From Ideonella sp. (GTDB lineage Bacteria > Pseudomonadota > Gammaproteobacteria > Burkholderiales > Burkholderiaceae_C): a stretch of DNA of 64,000 bases. Shown here one piece after another: positions 44,789 through 53,989 of this stretch. A model generated the notes under the pieces. It did not search any database. It was not told the origin of the DNA and was given only the letters and a program-made list of their open reading frames with translations. The first letter of the stretch is position 1; each line of letters opens with the position of its first letter. The position numbers and the translations under genes are program-made. The stretch lies in assembly GCA_016721465.1 (NCBI GenBank), contig JADKIA010000031.1, positions 618,334-682,333 of the forward strand, written 5' to 3'.

Positions 44789-45562
44789 ATGATGTTCAAA
44801 CGCTCCAGCCTGAAGTGGCTGCTGGCAGCCGCTGCTGCGCTGATGCTGGGCGGCGCGCAAGCGCGCCCCTTCGACGAGATCAAGAAGGACGGCAAGATCA
44901 TCATTGCCACCGAGGGCCAGTTCGCGCCCTTCAACTACTTCCAGGGCACCAAGCTCACGGGCTTCGAGGTGGACGTGGCCGAGGCCATGGCCGCCAAGAT
45001 GGGCCTGAAGGTCGAATGGAAGGCACTGGGCTTCGACGCCCTGCTGGCCGGCCTGCGCCAGGACCGCTGGGACATGGTGATCGCCTCGCACGGCATCACC
45101 GAAGAGCGTGCCAAGGCCGTCACCTTCACCGAGCCGCACTACTGCTCGGGCGGCGTGATCGTGGCCAAGGACGCGGCCATCAAGACCGCCAAGGACCTTG
45201 CCGGCAAGGTGGTCTCGGTGCAGACCGGCACCACCTACCTCGAGAACGTGAAGAAGCTCGCCGGCGTGAAGGAGGTGAAGAACTTCCCGCAGGACACCGA
45301 TGCGCGCGGGGCGCTGCTCACTGGACGCGTGGACGCCTGGGTGACCGACCGCTTCGTGGCCAAGCAGGCCCTCGAGGCCAACCCCTCGGGCGGCATGCGC
45401 ATGGGCGACTTCGTCTTCGTCGAGCGCATCGCCTCGGCCGTGGCCAAGGGCAACAGCTCGCTGGCCGGCGAGATCAACAAGGCGCTGGCCGCGATCCTGG
45501 CCGACGGCACGCACGCCGGGCTGTCCAAGAAGTGGTTCAACGAAGACATCCGCTGCAAGTGA
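44789..45562 (+). CDS. Polar amino-acid-type ABC transporter, periplasmic binding protein
   Basis: Binding protein of 257 residues with signal peptide MMFKRSSLKWLLAAAAALML and cleavage near AQA. The SBP_bac_3 family patterns are IIIATEGQFAPFNYFQG, TGFEVDVAEAMAAKMGL and SVQTGTTYLENVKKL. Residues for alpha-amino-acid binding (the DVAEA and RQDRWDMVIAS regions) are present; the ligand is not predictable. First gene of an operon with permease, ATPase and porin. Confidence 0.9.
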   Translation: MMFKRSSLKWLLAAAAALMLGGAQARPFDEIKKDGKIIIATEGQFAPFNYFQGTKLTGFEVDVAEAMAAKMGLKVEWKALGFDALLAGLRQDRWDMVIASHGITEERAKAVTFTEPHYCSGGVIVAKDAAIKTAKDLAGKVVSVQTGTTYLENVKKLAGVKEVKNFPQDTDARGALLTGRVDAWVTDRFVAKQALEANPSGGMRMGDFVFVERIASAVAKGNSSLAGEINKALAAILADGTHAGLSKKWFNEDIRCK

Positions 45563-45600
45563 GCTGATCCGCACCGCCCGCAGCACGAGGTGATGAGCCG

Positions 45601-46389
45601 ATGCATGGACTGATCTCGATCTGGCCGGCCGCCTGGTCGCGCCAGGCGCGCAGCTCGGCCACCATGGCGCTGGCCACGGCGCTGCTGTTGCTGATCCTGT
45701 GGCTGATGGCGATCCCGCTCTCGGCCGCGCCCGAGCCCATCGGCAACAACGCGCAGTATTTCGCCGAGGGCACGCGCATCACCGTGCAGCTCACGCTGGT
45801 GGCCGGCCTGGCCGGCGTGGGGCTGGGCGTGCTGGCGGCGCTGGGCAAGGTCTCGCGCGTCGCGCCGCTGCGCTGGGTGGCGGGCGTCTACATCTGGGTG
45901 ATGCGCGGCACGCCGCTGCTGGTGCAGGTGCTGTCGGTGTACTTCGTGCTGCCGGCGGTGATCCCGGCACTGCGCATGAGCGATTTCACCTCGGCCTGCG
46001 TGGCGCTGGCGCTGAACGTCGGCGCCTACAACGCCGAGGCCATCCGCGCCGGCCTGCTGGCCGTGCCCAAGGGCCAGATCGAGGCTGCGCGCTCGCTCGG
46101 CCTGAGCCGCTGGTACACCTTCATCGACGTCACCTTCCCGCAGGCCTTCAAGATCTCGTTGCCGCCGCTGGTGAACAACATCGTGGCGCTGCTGAAGGAT
46201 TCGTCGCTGGCCTACACCATCGGCGTGGTGGAGCTCACCAACATCGGCAACCGCATCCAGGCGGCCACCTTCCAGCCGGTGCCGATCTTCATCACCACGG
46301 CCACCATCTACCTGCTGCTGACCACCGTGATGACCCAGTTCAGCGATGCGGTGGAGCGGCGGTTTGATGTGGAAGGGAAGTTGGGATGA
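45601..46389 (+). CDS. Polar amino-acid-type ABC transporter permease
   Basis: Permease of 262 residues with five to six helices, an N-terminal YVI-type start (WLMAIPLSAAPEP), and the coupling loop IEAARSLGLSRWYTFIDVTF followed by PQAFKISLPPLVNNIV. Single permease gene, so it probably works as a homodimer. Its stop overlaps the ATPase ATG (ATGA). Confidence 0.9.
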   Translation: MHGLISIWPAAWSRQARSSATMALATALLLLILWLMAIPLSAAPEPIGNNAQYFAEGTRITVQLTLVAGLAGVGLGVLAALGKVSRVAPLRWVAGVYIWVMRGTPLLVQVLSVYFVLPAVIPALRMSDFTSACVALALNVGAYNAEAIRAGLLAVPKGQIEAARSLGLSRWYTFIDVTFPQAFKISLPPLVNNIVALLKDSSLAYTIGVVELTNIGNRIQAATFQPVPIFITTATIYLLLTTVMTQFSDAVERRFDVEGKLG

Positions 46390-47141
46390 GCGCTGCAGCA
46401 GATCGCGGCCTGCCCTTGATCACGGTCGAGGGCGTGAACAAGCGGTTTGGCGACAACGCCGTGCTGCGCGACGTGAGCACGCATTTCGATGCCGGCAAGG
46501 TGGCGGTGATCATCGGCGCTTCGGGCTCGGGCAAGAGCACGCTGCTGCGCACGCTGAACCGCCTGGAGGCGCACGACAGCGGCCGCATCGTGGTCGATGG
46601 CGTGGAGGTGAACGACGACGCCAGGAACCTCGACGCGCTGCGCGCCGAGGTGGGCATGGTGTTCCAGCAGTTCAACCTGTTTCCGCACCTCACCGCGCTG
46701 GAGAACGTGGCCCTGGCGCCGCGCCGCGTGCGCAAGCTGTCGCGCGAGCAGGCCCATGTGCGGGCCGAAGAGTTGCTCGACCGCGTGGGCCTGAAGGCGC
46801 ACCAGCACAAGCACCCCTTCCAGCTCTCGGGCGGACAGCAGCAGCGCGTGGCCATCGCCCGCGCGCTGGCCATGCAGCCGCGCGTGATGCTGTTCGACGA
46901 ACCCACCTCCGCCCTCGACCCCGAGATGGTGAAGGAGGTGCTGGACGTGATGAAGTCGCTGGCCCGCGACGGCATGACCATGATCGTGGTCACCCACGAG
47001 ATGGGCTTTGCCCGCGAGGTGGGCGACCGCATCCTGTTCTTCGACCGCGGCTGCATCGCCTGCGATGCGCCGCCCGCCGACTTCTTCGACCGCCAGGACA
47101 ACGACCGCATCCGCGCCTTCCTGGGCCAGGTGGCGCATTGA
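46386..47141 (+). CDS. Polar amino-acid-type ABC transporter ATP-binding protein
   Basis: ATPase of 251 residues with Walker A GASGSGKST, Q-loop VFQQFNLFPHL, signature LSGGQQQRVAIARAL and Walker B VMLFDEPTSALD. GlnQ/HisP-like. Translationally coupled to the permease gene, and 43 bp before the porin gene. Confidence 0.93.
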   Translation: MSAAADRGLPLITVEGVNKRFGDNAVLRDVSTHFDAGKVAVIIGASGSGKSTLLRTLNRLEAHDSGRIVVDGVEVNDDARNLDALRAEVGMVFQQFNLFPHLTALENVALAPRRVRKLSREQAHVRAEELLDRVGLKAHQHKHPFQLSGGQQQRVAIARALAMQPRVMLFDEPTSALDPEMVKEVLDVMKSLARDGMTMIVVTHEMGFAREVGDRILFFDRGCIACDAPPADFFDRQDNDRIRAFLGQVAH

Positions 47142-47184
47142 CCATTCCATCGATCAACGAACCCAACTTCTCACAGGAGCCGAC

Positions 47185-48453
47185 ATGAAGAACAAGACCC
47201 TGATCGCCCTGGCCGCCGCGCTGGTGGCCGCCTCCGCGCTGCCGGTGCAGGCGCAGACTGCCAAGGATTTCGAAGACCTGCGCAACGAGATGCGTGCGCT
47301 GCGCGCCGAGCTGGAAGCGTTGAAGAAAGGCCAGGTCGCCGCACCCGCCGCCAAGGCCGAAGCGCAATGGGGCGATCGCATCGAGCAGCTCGAGATCAAG
47401 GCCAAGGACGCGGTGGTCGGGGGCGACATCGGCGGCAGTTTCCGGCTGCCGGGTTCGGAGACATCGGTTCGCATCTACGGTTATGCCGAAGCGCAACTGA
47501 TCCACGACCTCAAAGGCACCTCGCCCGGCGACAACTTCACCAACCTGATGGAGCAGCCGCTGAACGGCCGCGACGTCGGCTTCGCCAAGGGCAAGACCAA
47601 GATGACGGCGCAGACCTCGCGCCTGGGCTTCGAGTCGTCCACCCCCTCGGCCTACGGCACCTTCAACACCAAGGTCGAGGCCGATTTCTACGCCTATTGC
47701 GGCAGCGAATGCAACCGCAACCGCCTGCGCCTGCGCCATGCCTACGGCGAGTACGCCGGCTTCCTGATCGGCCAGACCTGGTCCACCTTCATGGACCTGG
47801 ACGACCTGCCCGAGACGGTGGACTTCAATGGCCCGATCGGCTCGCCGTTCTCGCGCCGCATGATGATCCGCTACACCTATGGCGACCCCAAGGCCGGCAT
47901 CAAGTACACCGTGGCGGCCGAGGACCCGGAAGACGGCGCCCGCATGCCCAACCTGGTGGCGCGCTACGACCACAGCTTCGATTGGGGCGCCATCAACGTG
48001 CGCGCGTTGTGGCACGAAAAGCGCGTTGGCACGGAGAGCCGCCGTGGCACCGGCTTCGGCATCGGCGGCAGCTACAAGCTCACCGGCGACGACCTGCTGA
48101 TGGCGCAATGGGCGCGCGTGAATGGCGACTACGACATGATGTACGGCTCGCTGGGCTACAACACCGATGCCAAGGGTGCCATCCGCTTCGACAAGAACGA
48201 CGGTGTGATCCTGGGCTGGGCCCACACCTTCAGCCCGCAGCTGCGCAGCAACGTGGCGCTGGGCATGAACCGCTCCAAGGGCGACGAGTCCTTCGACAAC
48301 CGCCGCCTGACGCAGCTGCACGCCGGCTTCATCTACGCGCCGATCAAGAACATCGAGCTGGGCGCCGAATACATCCACGGCACGCGCAAGACCTTCGACA
48401 AGGACACGGGCACGATGTCGCGCTTCGACCTGATGGGCCGCTACTCGTTCTGA
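47185..48453 (+). CDS. DcaP-like outer-membrane porin
   Basis: Protein of 422 residues with a signal peptide (MKNKTLIALAAALVAASALP, cleaved after VQA). A short N-terminal coiled coil follows (DLRNEMRALRAELEALKKG), then a beta-barrel rich in alternating aromatic strands, ending in SRFDLMGRYSF with a terminal Phe, the signal for barrel insertion. Coiled coil plus barrel matches DcaP-type trimeric porins for dicarboxylates and other small anions. Directly after the ABC importer (43 bp), it probably supplies the same substrate through the outer membrane. Overlaps the convergent EamA gene by 13 bp. Confidence 0.85.
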   Translation: MKNKTLIALAAALVAASALPVQAQTAKDFEDLRNEMRALRAELEALKKGQVAAPAAKAEAQWGDRIEQLEIKAKDAVVGGDIGGSFRLPGSETSVRIYGYAEAQLIHDLKGTSPGDNFTNLMEQPLNGRDVGFAKGKTKMTAQTSRLGFESSTPSAYGTFNTKVEADFYAYCGSECNRNRLRLRHAYGEYAGFLIGQTWSTFMDLDDLPETVDFNGPIGSPFSRRMMIRYTYGDPKAGIKYTVAAEDPEDGARMPNLVARYDHSFDWGAINVRALWHEKRVGTESRRGTGFGIGGSYKLTGDDLLMAQWARVNGDYDMMYGSLGYNTDAKGAIRFDKNDGVILGWAHTFSPQLRSNVALGMNRSKGDESFDNRRLTQLHAGFIYAPIKNIELGAEYIHGTRKTFDKDTGTMSRFDLMGRYSF

Positions 48454-49328
48454 CGCGGCAGCAGCTGCACCGTCACGATGCTGGCCAGCATCACGGCGCA
48501 GCCCAGCCAGCCGGCCGGGCCCAGGTGGTCTCCCATCAGCACCGCGCCGAAGCCGGCGGCGAACAGGGTCTCGGACGACAGCACGATGGCGGCGTCCGCG
48601 GGTTTCGTCCAACGTTGCCCCACCACCTGCGCGGTGAAGCCAATGCCCACCGAGACCACACCGGTGTAGACGATGGCGCCCCAGGCCTGCTGCAGGCCGG
48701 CCCCGGTGATGGGCTCGGTGGCCAGCCCGATGGCCAGCGCCGCCACGCTGCAGGCGATGAACTGCCCGCACGCCACCGTGAAGGGCGCGGCCAGGCGCTC
48801 GGCCACCCGGCCCACCAGCAGCACGTGCAGCGTCCAGGGCAGCACGGAGGCCAGCACCCAGGCGTCACCCCGGTTGAAGGCCACTGCGCCGGCACCCGAC
48901 AGCAGCCCCGTGCCGATCAGGCAGGCCAAGGCACAGGGCCACACCAGCGCATGCGGCCGCTCACCCAACAGCCACCAAGCGCACAGCGGCACCAGGGGCA
49001 CATACAAGGCCGTGAGGAATCCGGCATTGGTGACGGTGGTGTGCAGGATGCCGATCTGCTGCAGTGCCGCGCCGGCGCACAGCAGCAAGCCCAGGCCGGT
49101 GATGCGCACGCGATCGAGGTGCTTCAAGGCCAGCCCGCGCCGGCGCAGCGCGCGCTGTTCGCGCCAGGCCAGGGGCAACACCACCAGCGCTCCGATGAGG
49201 AAGCGCACGCCGGTGAAGCTCATCGGACCCACCGAGGCCATGCCCCAGTTTTGGGCGACAAAGGCCGAACCCCAGATCAAGGCGACGAACAACAGCAGGC
49301 CATCGGCCTGGAAACGACTCAGGTGCAT
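48441..49328 (-). CDS. EamA/DMT-family transporter
   Basis: Inner-membrane protein of 295 residues with ten predicted helices in two EamA repeats: ADGLLLFVALIWGSAFVAQN early and AIVYTGVVSVGIGFTAQVVG in the second half. The motif LSSETLFAAGFGAVLMGDHL closes the second repeat. Family exports amino acids or metabolites; substrate unknown. Its 3' end overlaps the porin 3' end by 13 bp; upstream it is divergent from the Crp/Fnr gene. Confidence 0.88.
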   Translation of the reverse strand: MHLSRFQADGLLLFVALIWGSAFVAQNWGMASVGPMSFTGVRFLIGALVVLPLAWREQRALRRRGLALKHLDRVRITGLGLLLCAGAALQQIGILHTTVTNAGFLTALYVPLVPLCAWWLLGERPHALVWPCALACLIGTGLLSGAGAVAFNRGDAWVLASVLPWTLHVLLVGRVAERLAAPFTVACGQFIACSVAALAIGLATEPITGAGLQQAWGAIVYTGVVSVGIGFTAQVVGQRWTKPADAAIVLSSETLFAAGFGAVLMGDHLGPAGWLGCAVMLASIVTVQLLPRQNE

Positions 49329-49501
49329 TGGGGGCGGGCGAAGGTGCAGGACGGCGGGGACGGATTTTGTGCGCCGGGGCGCGGTGCCAGCGCCACGGTG
49401 CGAGACTTGACCGGCGATAATTCAAGAACGCAGATTCTGTCGCGGCAGCGCCGGCGACCCCGGTGCCCCACGCTGCAACACGATCAGGAGCCGATGCATC
49501 C

Positions 49502-50203
49502 ATGGACCCCCGAGCCTTCGACCTGCCGCGCTACCTGTCGGTGCTGCCGCTGTTCAACGAGCTGAGCCCGACCGAACTGGAGCGCCTGGCCCTGGGCTGC
49601 CAGCTGCGCCGCCTGGCGCGCGGTGACATGGTGTTCCACGTGGGCCAGCCCTGCGAGGAGTTTCATGTCACGGTGATCGGGCAGGTCAAGCTGTTCGCCA
49701 TCTCGCCGGCGGGCCAGGAGAAGGTGATCGAGCTGGTGGGCCCGGGCCACAGCTTTGCCGAGGCGCTGATGTTCACCGGCAAACCGTACATCGTGAATGC
49801 GCAAGCGCTCACCGACACCTTGCTGCTGACCGTGAGCAAGCAGGCCGTGGTGGGCGAGATCGAGCGCGAGCCCAAGTTCGCGCTGCGCATGCTGGCCGGC
49901 ATCTCGCGCCGCCTGCACGGCCTGGTGCACGACGTGGAGGCCTATGCGCTGCACAGCGGCATGCAGCGCGTGATCGGCTACCTGCTGCGCGAGCACGTCA
50001 TGGACGAAGATGCCCCGCAGGAGGCGATCACTGTGTCCCTGCCCGTGAGCAAGGCCACCATCGCCTCGCGCCTGTCGCTCACGCCCGAGTATTTCTCGCG
50101 CGTGCTGCACGAGCTCGAAGGCGCCGGCCTGATCGAGATCGACCGGCGCGAGATCCGCATCCTGGACGTGCAGCGGCTGTCGAAGTACCAGATGCAGCAG
50201 TGA
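49502..50203 (+). CDS. Crp/Fnr-family transcriptional regulator
   Basis: Regulator of 233 residues with an N-terminal cyclic-nucleotide-binding jelly roll (GDMVFHVGQPCEEFHVTVIG; GQEKVIELVGPGHSFAEALM) and a C-terminal winged HTH (LPVSKATIASRLSLTPEYFS). No N-terminal Cys cluster is present, so it is not an Fnr-type oxygen sensor; it resembles the Dnr/heme-responsive or cNMP group. A GATAAT at 49416 could serve as the -10. Whether it controls the cluster starting at 51 kb is unknown. Confidence 0.88.
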   Translation: MDPRAFDLPRYLSVLPLFNELSPTELERLALGCQLRRLARGDMVFHVGQPCEEFHVTVIGQVKLFAISPAGQEKVIELVGPGHSFAEALMFTGKPYIVNAQALTDTLLLTVSKQAVVGEIEREPKFALRMLAGISRRLHGLVHDVEAYALHSGMQRVIGYLLREHVMDEDAPQEAITVSLPVSKATIASRLSLTPEYFSRVLHELEGAGLIEIDRREIRILDVQRLSKYQMQQ

Positions 50204-50225
50204 GCGCGCGCGGCCTCGGCGGCCT

Positions 50226-50933
50226 TCAATCCCCGCCGCCACCGCCGCAGCCGCCCCCATCGCCACCGCCGTCGCTGCCACCGCTGTCGCTGGCGCTGCC
50301 ATCACCAAAGCCATCGGTGCTGCCGCCGATGCCCTCGCTGCCGCCCGCAGCGAAGTCGCCGCCGCAATACACGCCACCATCGCCTCCGGCGCGCAGCGCC
50401 TGGCAGTCGGGCAGGTACTTGAAGCCGTCGGCGATGCCGAGCTTGGCGTCCAGGGCGAACAGCACCGGCAGCCGGGTGGGCTTGCGCGGGTTGATGTTCT
50501 CGTCCTTGCAGCACTGCCACCAGCAGCGGCGCAGCCCGGTGTTGTCGCGCTGGTTCCTGGCCAGCACCACCGCCGGCGTGTGGTGCATGAACTGGCCGAA
50601 GGCCGCGCGGCAGAACTGCTCGTAGTGCCGCGTGTACAGGATGAACTCGTGCCACAGGTCGTCGGCCACCTGCGAGGGCATGGACACGAATTGCCGGCCG
50701 CTCTTCAGGTGCGCCAGGAAGAACTGGCGCAACGCGCGCGCCACCGGTTGCGCGTCCTTGGCGCGCAAGCCCGGGCGGCGCTTCCTCAGCCGATCGATCA
50801 GGCCCGGCGGAAAGCTGTAGCCGCGGATGAAGTCGGCACGTCGGGCGTCGCGCAGCGCGCGCCGCGAGCGCACGGTGATGATGGCCAGCACCACCAGCAG
50901 CACGCAGACGATGGGCAGGAGTGCAGAACTCAT
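50226..50933 (-). CDS. Glycine-rich-domain protein with N-terminal membrane anchor
   Basis: Protein of 235 residues. One transmembrane segment (LLPIVCVLLVVLAIITVRS) is followed by a conserved domain, VADDLWHEFILYTRHYEQFC and FGQFMHHTP, found in glycine-rich-domain proteins. It ends in a tail of about 50 residues made almost only of Gly, Asp and Ser (GGDGGGCGGGGGD). Function unknown. Convergent with the Crp/Fnr gene, 22 bp apart. Confidence 0.75.
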   Translation of the reverse strand: MSSALLPIVCVLLVVLAIITVRSRRALRDARRADFIRGYSFPPGLIDRLRKRRPGLRAKDAQPVARALRQFFLAHLKSGRQFVSMPSQVADDLWHEFILYTRHYEQFCRAAFGQFMHHTPAVVLARNQRDNTGLRRCWWQCCKDENINPRKPTRLPVLFALDAKLGIADGFKYLPDCQALRAGGDGGVYCGGDFAAGGSEGIGGSTDGFGDGSASDSGGSDGGGDGGGCGGGGGD

Positions 50934-51012
50934 GCGGCGGAGTATCGCTTTCGGGCCGGCCCGGGGTTTGCTGGCCGTGGTGGAATCTGCAGTGTTTCAA
51001 CCCACCTGAGCC

Positions 51013-51838
51013 ATGGCAGCGATGACCCAACTCACCGACTGGATCGGCCGCAGCGAAACCGTACTGGACACCATCGGCCCCACGCCGGTGGTGGCGCTCA
51101 CGGCCACCCTCGACCACCCCGCTGTGCCTGTGGCGGTGGGCATGCCGCTGCCGCCGCTGTGGCACTGGTTGTACTTCCTGCCCATGCACCGACAGAGCGA
51201 GATCGGTGCGGATGGCCACGCCAAGCGCGGCGGCTTCCTTCCGCCGGTGCCGTTGCCACGGCGCATGTGGGCGGGCAGCCAGTTCGAGTTCCGTTCGCCG
51301 GTGTGTGGGCGACCAGGTGGCGCGCACGTCCACGATCGTGGACGTGACGTCCAAGTCCGGCCGCACCGGCAATCTGGTGTTCGTGAAGGTCAGGCACGAG
51401 CTGCGCTGCAACGACGCGGCCGACGCCGCGCTGGTGGAGTTCCACGACATCGTCTACCGCGATGCGCAGAAGCCGGGCGATGTGCCGCCACCGCCTCAGC
51501 CCGCCGCCGCCGATGGCGCGTGGCGGCGCGAGTTGCTGCCCGACGACGTGCTGCTGTTCCGCTACTCGGCGCTCACCTTCAACGGCCACCGGATTCACTA
51601 CGACCGGCGCTATGTCACCGAGGTGGAAGGCTACCCCGGGCTCGTGGTGCATGGCCCGCTCATTGCCACGCTGCTGCTCGATTTGCTGCGCCGGGAAATG
51701 CCCGATGCGCCACTGGCGAGCTTCCAGTTCAAGGCCGTGCGACCCACCTTCGATGGGCGGCCCATGCACGTGAACGGCCAGCCTTCAGCCGACGGCCGAA
51801 GCGTGCACCTTGGGCCAACGACCATGAAGGATGGTTGA
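51013..51838 (+). CDS. FAS1-like / HTD2-type dehydratase (hotdog hydratase), frameshifted
   Basis: Double-hotdog hydratase of about 275 residues. The N-terminal half (LPPLWHWLYFLPMHRQSEIG; GGFLPPVPLPRRMWAG) matches FAS1-like dehydratase domains, and the C-terminal half carries the hydratase pattern FNGHRIHYDRRYVTEVEGYP and LVVHGPLIATLL. Translation shifts frame near 51300 between FRSPV and GDQVARTSTIVDV. One added base (or two lost) explains it, so the gene is probably intact. Homologues include mesaconyl-C4-CoA hydratase, which fits the CoA transferase and CitE genes that follow. 42 bp before the CaiB gene. Confidence 0.8.
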
Positions 51839-51880
51839 CGATGGACGCCACCGCCACACTGCGCTGACACAAGGTCGACC

Positions 51881-53077
51881 ATGCAACCCCTGAAAGGCCT
51901 CACCGTCGTGGCGCTGGAGCACGCGATCGCCGCACCTTTCGCCACCCGACAGCTGGCCGACCTGGGTGCGCGCGTGATCAAGATCGAGCGCCCCGGCAGT
52001 GGAGACTTTGCACGCGCCTACGACGAGCGCGTCAATGGCCTGGCCTCGCACTTCGTGTGGACCAACCGCTCGAAGGAGAGCCTCACGCTCGACGTCAAGC
52101 ACCCCGAGGCGCTGGCGCTGCTGCAGCGCTTGATCATCGAGAAAGCCGATGTGGTGGTGCAGAACCTCGCCCCTGGCGCGGCGGCGCGGCTGGGCCTGTC
52201 CTTCGAGGCCTTGTCGTCCCGCAAGCCCGGCATCATCGTCTGCGACATCTCCGGCTATGGCGACGACCCGAATTCGCCCGGCCCGTGCCGCGACAAGAAG
52301 GCCTACGACCTGCTGGTGCAGAGCGAAGCCGGCTTCGTGTCGATCACGGGCACGCCCGACGAGCCCAGCAAGGCCGGCAACTCCATCGCCGACATCGCCG
52401 CGGGCATGTACGCCTACACCAACATCCTGGCCGCGCTGCTGCAGCGCAACCTGGACGGCCAGGGGCGGCGCATCGACATCTCCATGCTCGAAGCCCTGGG
52501 TGAGTGGATGGGCTACCCGCTTTACTACGCGTACGGCGGCGCTGCCCCGCCGCCGCGCAGTGGCGCCAGCCACGCCACCATCTACCCCTACGGGCCCTTC
52601 CCGGCGGGTGATGGCAAGACGGTGATGCTGGGTCTGCAGAACGAGCGTGAGTGGGCTGCGTTCTGCGAGCATGTGCTGCTGCAGCCGGCGCTGGCCAGGG
52701 ACGAACGCTTCGCCAGCAACCCGCGGCGCAGCGCCAATCGCGCGGCGCTGCGTGCCCTCATCGTCGACACCTTTGCCCCCCTCAGCGCCACCCAGGTGCT
52801 GGCCCGCCTGGACAGCGCGCAGATTGCCAACGCCCAGGTCAACACCATGGCCGAGGTGTGGGCTCACCCGCAGTTGCGCTCGCGCGGGCGTTGGCGCGAG
52901 GTGGGTTCATCGGTCGGCCCGCTGCCGGCGCTGCTGCCCCCCGGCAGCTGGGACGATGGCGATGGCCCGCGCATGTCGCCCATTCCGGCGCTGGGCGAAC
53001 ACACCGAGGCCATCCTGGCCGAGCTGGGGCTGGATGCGGACGGCATCGCCGCCCTGCGCGCTGCCGGCGCGATTTGA
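51881..53077 (+). CDS. CaiB/BaiF CoA-transferase family protein
   Basis: Class III CoA transferase of 398 residues. It has the start LKGLTVVALEHAIAAPFATR, the CoA-binding block DLGARVIKIERPGSGDFAR, and NRSKESLTLDVKHPEALALL. The catalytic Asp is expected in CRDKKAYDLLVQSEAGF. It moves CoA between carboxylic acids, or within one diacid as in mesaconyl-CoA C1-C4 transferase. Flanked by the dehydratase (42 bp) and CitE (14 bp) genes, it forms part of one operon. Confidence 0.9.
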   Translation: MQPLKGLTVVALEHAIAAPFATRQLADLGARVIKIERPGSGDFARAYDERVNGLASHFVWTNRSKESLTLDVKHPEALALLQRLIIEKADVVVQNLAPGAAARLGLSFEALSSRKPGIIVCDISGYGDDPNSPGPCRDKKAYDLLVQSEAGFVSITGTPDEPSKAGNSIADIAAGMYAYTNILAALLQRNLDGQGRRIDISMLEALGEWMGYPLYYAYGGAAPPPRSGASHATIYPYGPFPAGDGKTVMLGLQNEREWAAFCEHVLLQPALARDERFASNPRRSANRAALRALIVDTFAPLSATQVLARLDSAQIANAQVNTMAEVWAHPQLRSRGRWREVGSSVGPLPALLPPGSWDDGDGPRMSPIPALGEHTEAILAELGLDADGIAALRAAGAI

Positions 53078-53091
53078 GGCAACATAGGCGG

Positions 53092-53934
53092 ATGAGCCGA
53101 CCCGACCCGCGCAGCTACCTCTTCGTTCCCGGTGACCGCCCCGAGCGCTTCGACAAGGCCCTGGCCTCGGCCGCCGACGCGGTGATCCTCGATCTGGAAG
53201 ATGCGGTGGCTGCCGTCAACAAGGCGGGCGCCCGAGAAGCCGTCGCCGCCTGGCTGAAGGCGCTGGCGCCCGAGGCCCGGGCGCGCTGCGTGGTGCGCGT
53301 CAACGACGAGGACACGGCGCACTTCGAAGCCGACCTGGCCTTGCTGCAGGCCTGCGGAGCCGCGCAGGTGATGCTGCCCAAGGCCGAGCGCGTGCAGACC
53401 GTGGCACGCCTGCGCACGGCCTGCACTGGCATTGCCGTGCTGGCGCTGATCGAGACCGCGCGCGGCGTGCTGCGCGCCGAGGCGCTGGCCGAGGCGCCGG
53501 GCGTCGTGCGGCTGGTGTTCGGCACCATCGATTTCGCGCTGGACATGAACCTCTCGGGCGATCCCATCGGCTTCGACCATGCCGCCAGCCGGCTGGCGCT
53601 GGCCTCGCGCGCGGCGGGTCTGCCTGGCCCCGTGGCCGGGGTCACGCCCGACATCCAGGACACCGAGCCGCTGCTGGCCGACCTGCAGCGTGCCCGAGCC
53701 CACGGCTTCACGGCCAAGCTGTGCATCCACCCCGCGCAGGTGCTGCCGATCCACCGCGCCTTGCAACCCAGCTCGGCCGAGCTGGACTGGGCGCGCCGGG
53801 TGGTGGCCGCGATGCACGGCGGAGTTCAGGAGGCGGCGCTGGGCGCCGGTGGCGCTGTGCAGGTGGACGGCCGCATGGTCGACAAGCCGGTGCTGCTGCG
53901 TGCGCAGGCGCTGCTGGCGCGCGAGCGGCGTTGA
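53092..53934 (+). CDS. CitE-like HpcH/HpaI aldolase (citramalyl-/malyl-CoA lyase type)
   Basis: TIM-barrel CoA-ester lyase of 280 residues. RSYLFVPGDRPERFDKAL is the CitE start; DAVILDLEDAVAAVNKAGAR contains the metal-binding Asp/Glu, and LVFGTIDFALDMN with ALIETARGV completes the Mg site. The C-terminus KLCIHPAQVLPIHRAL is the conserved lid. Cleaves 3-hydroxy-acyl-CoA thioesters such as citramalyl-CoA to pyruvate and acetyl-CoA. The substrate is inferred from the preceding hydratase and CoA transferase. Confidence 0.9.
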   Translation: MSRPDPRSYLFVPGDRPERFDKALASAADAVILDLEDAVAAVNKAGAREAVAAWLKALAPEARARCVVRVNDEDTAHFEADLALLQACGAAQVMLPKAERVQTVARLRTACTGIAVLALIETARGVLRAEALAEAPGVVRLVFGTIDFALDMNLSGDPIGFDHAASRLALASRAAGLPGPVAGVTPDIQDTEPLLADLQRARAHGFTAKLCIHPAQVLPIHRALQPSSAELDWARRVVAAMHGGVQEAALGAGGAVQVDGRMVDKPVLLRAQALLARERR

Positions 53935-53989
53935 CCGTGCCTGCGACGGCATCGCATTCATTTCAAACGTCATACAGAAAGCCGACACC

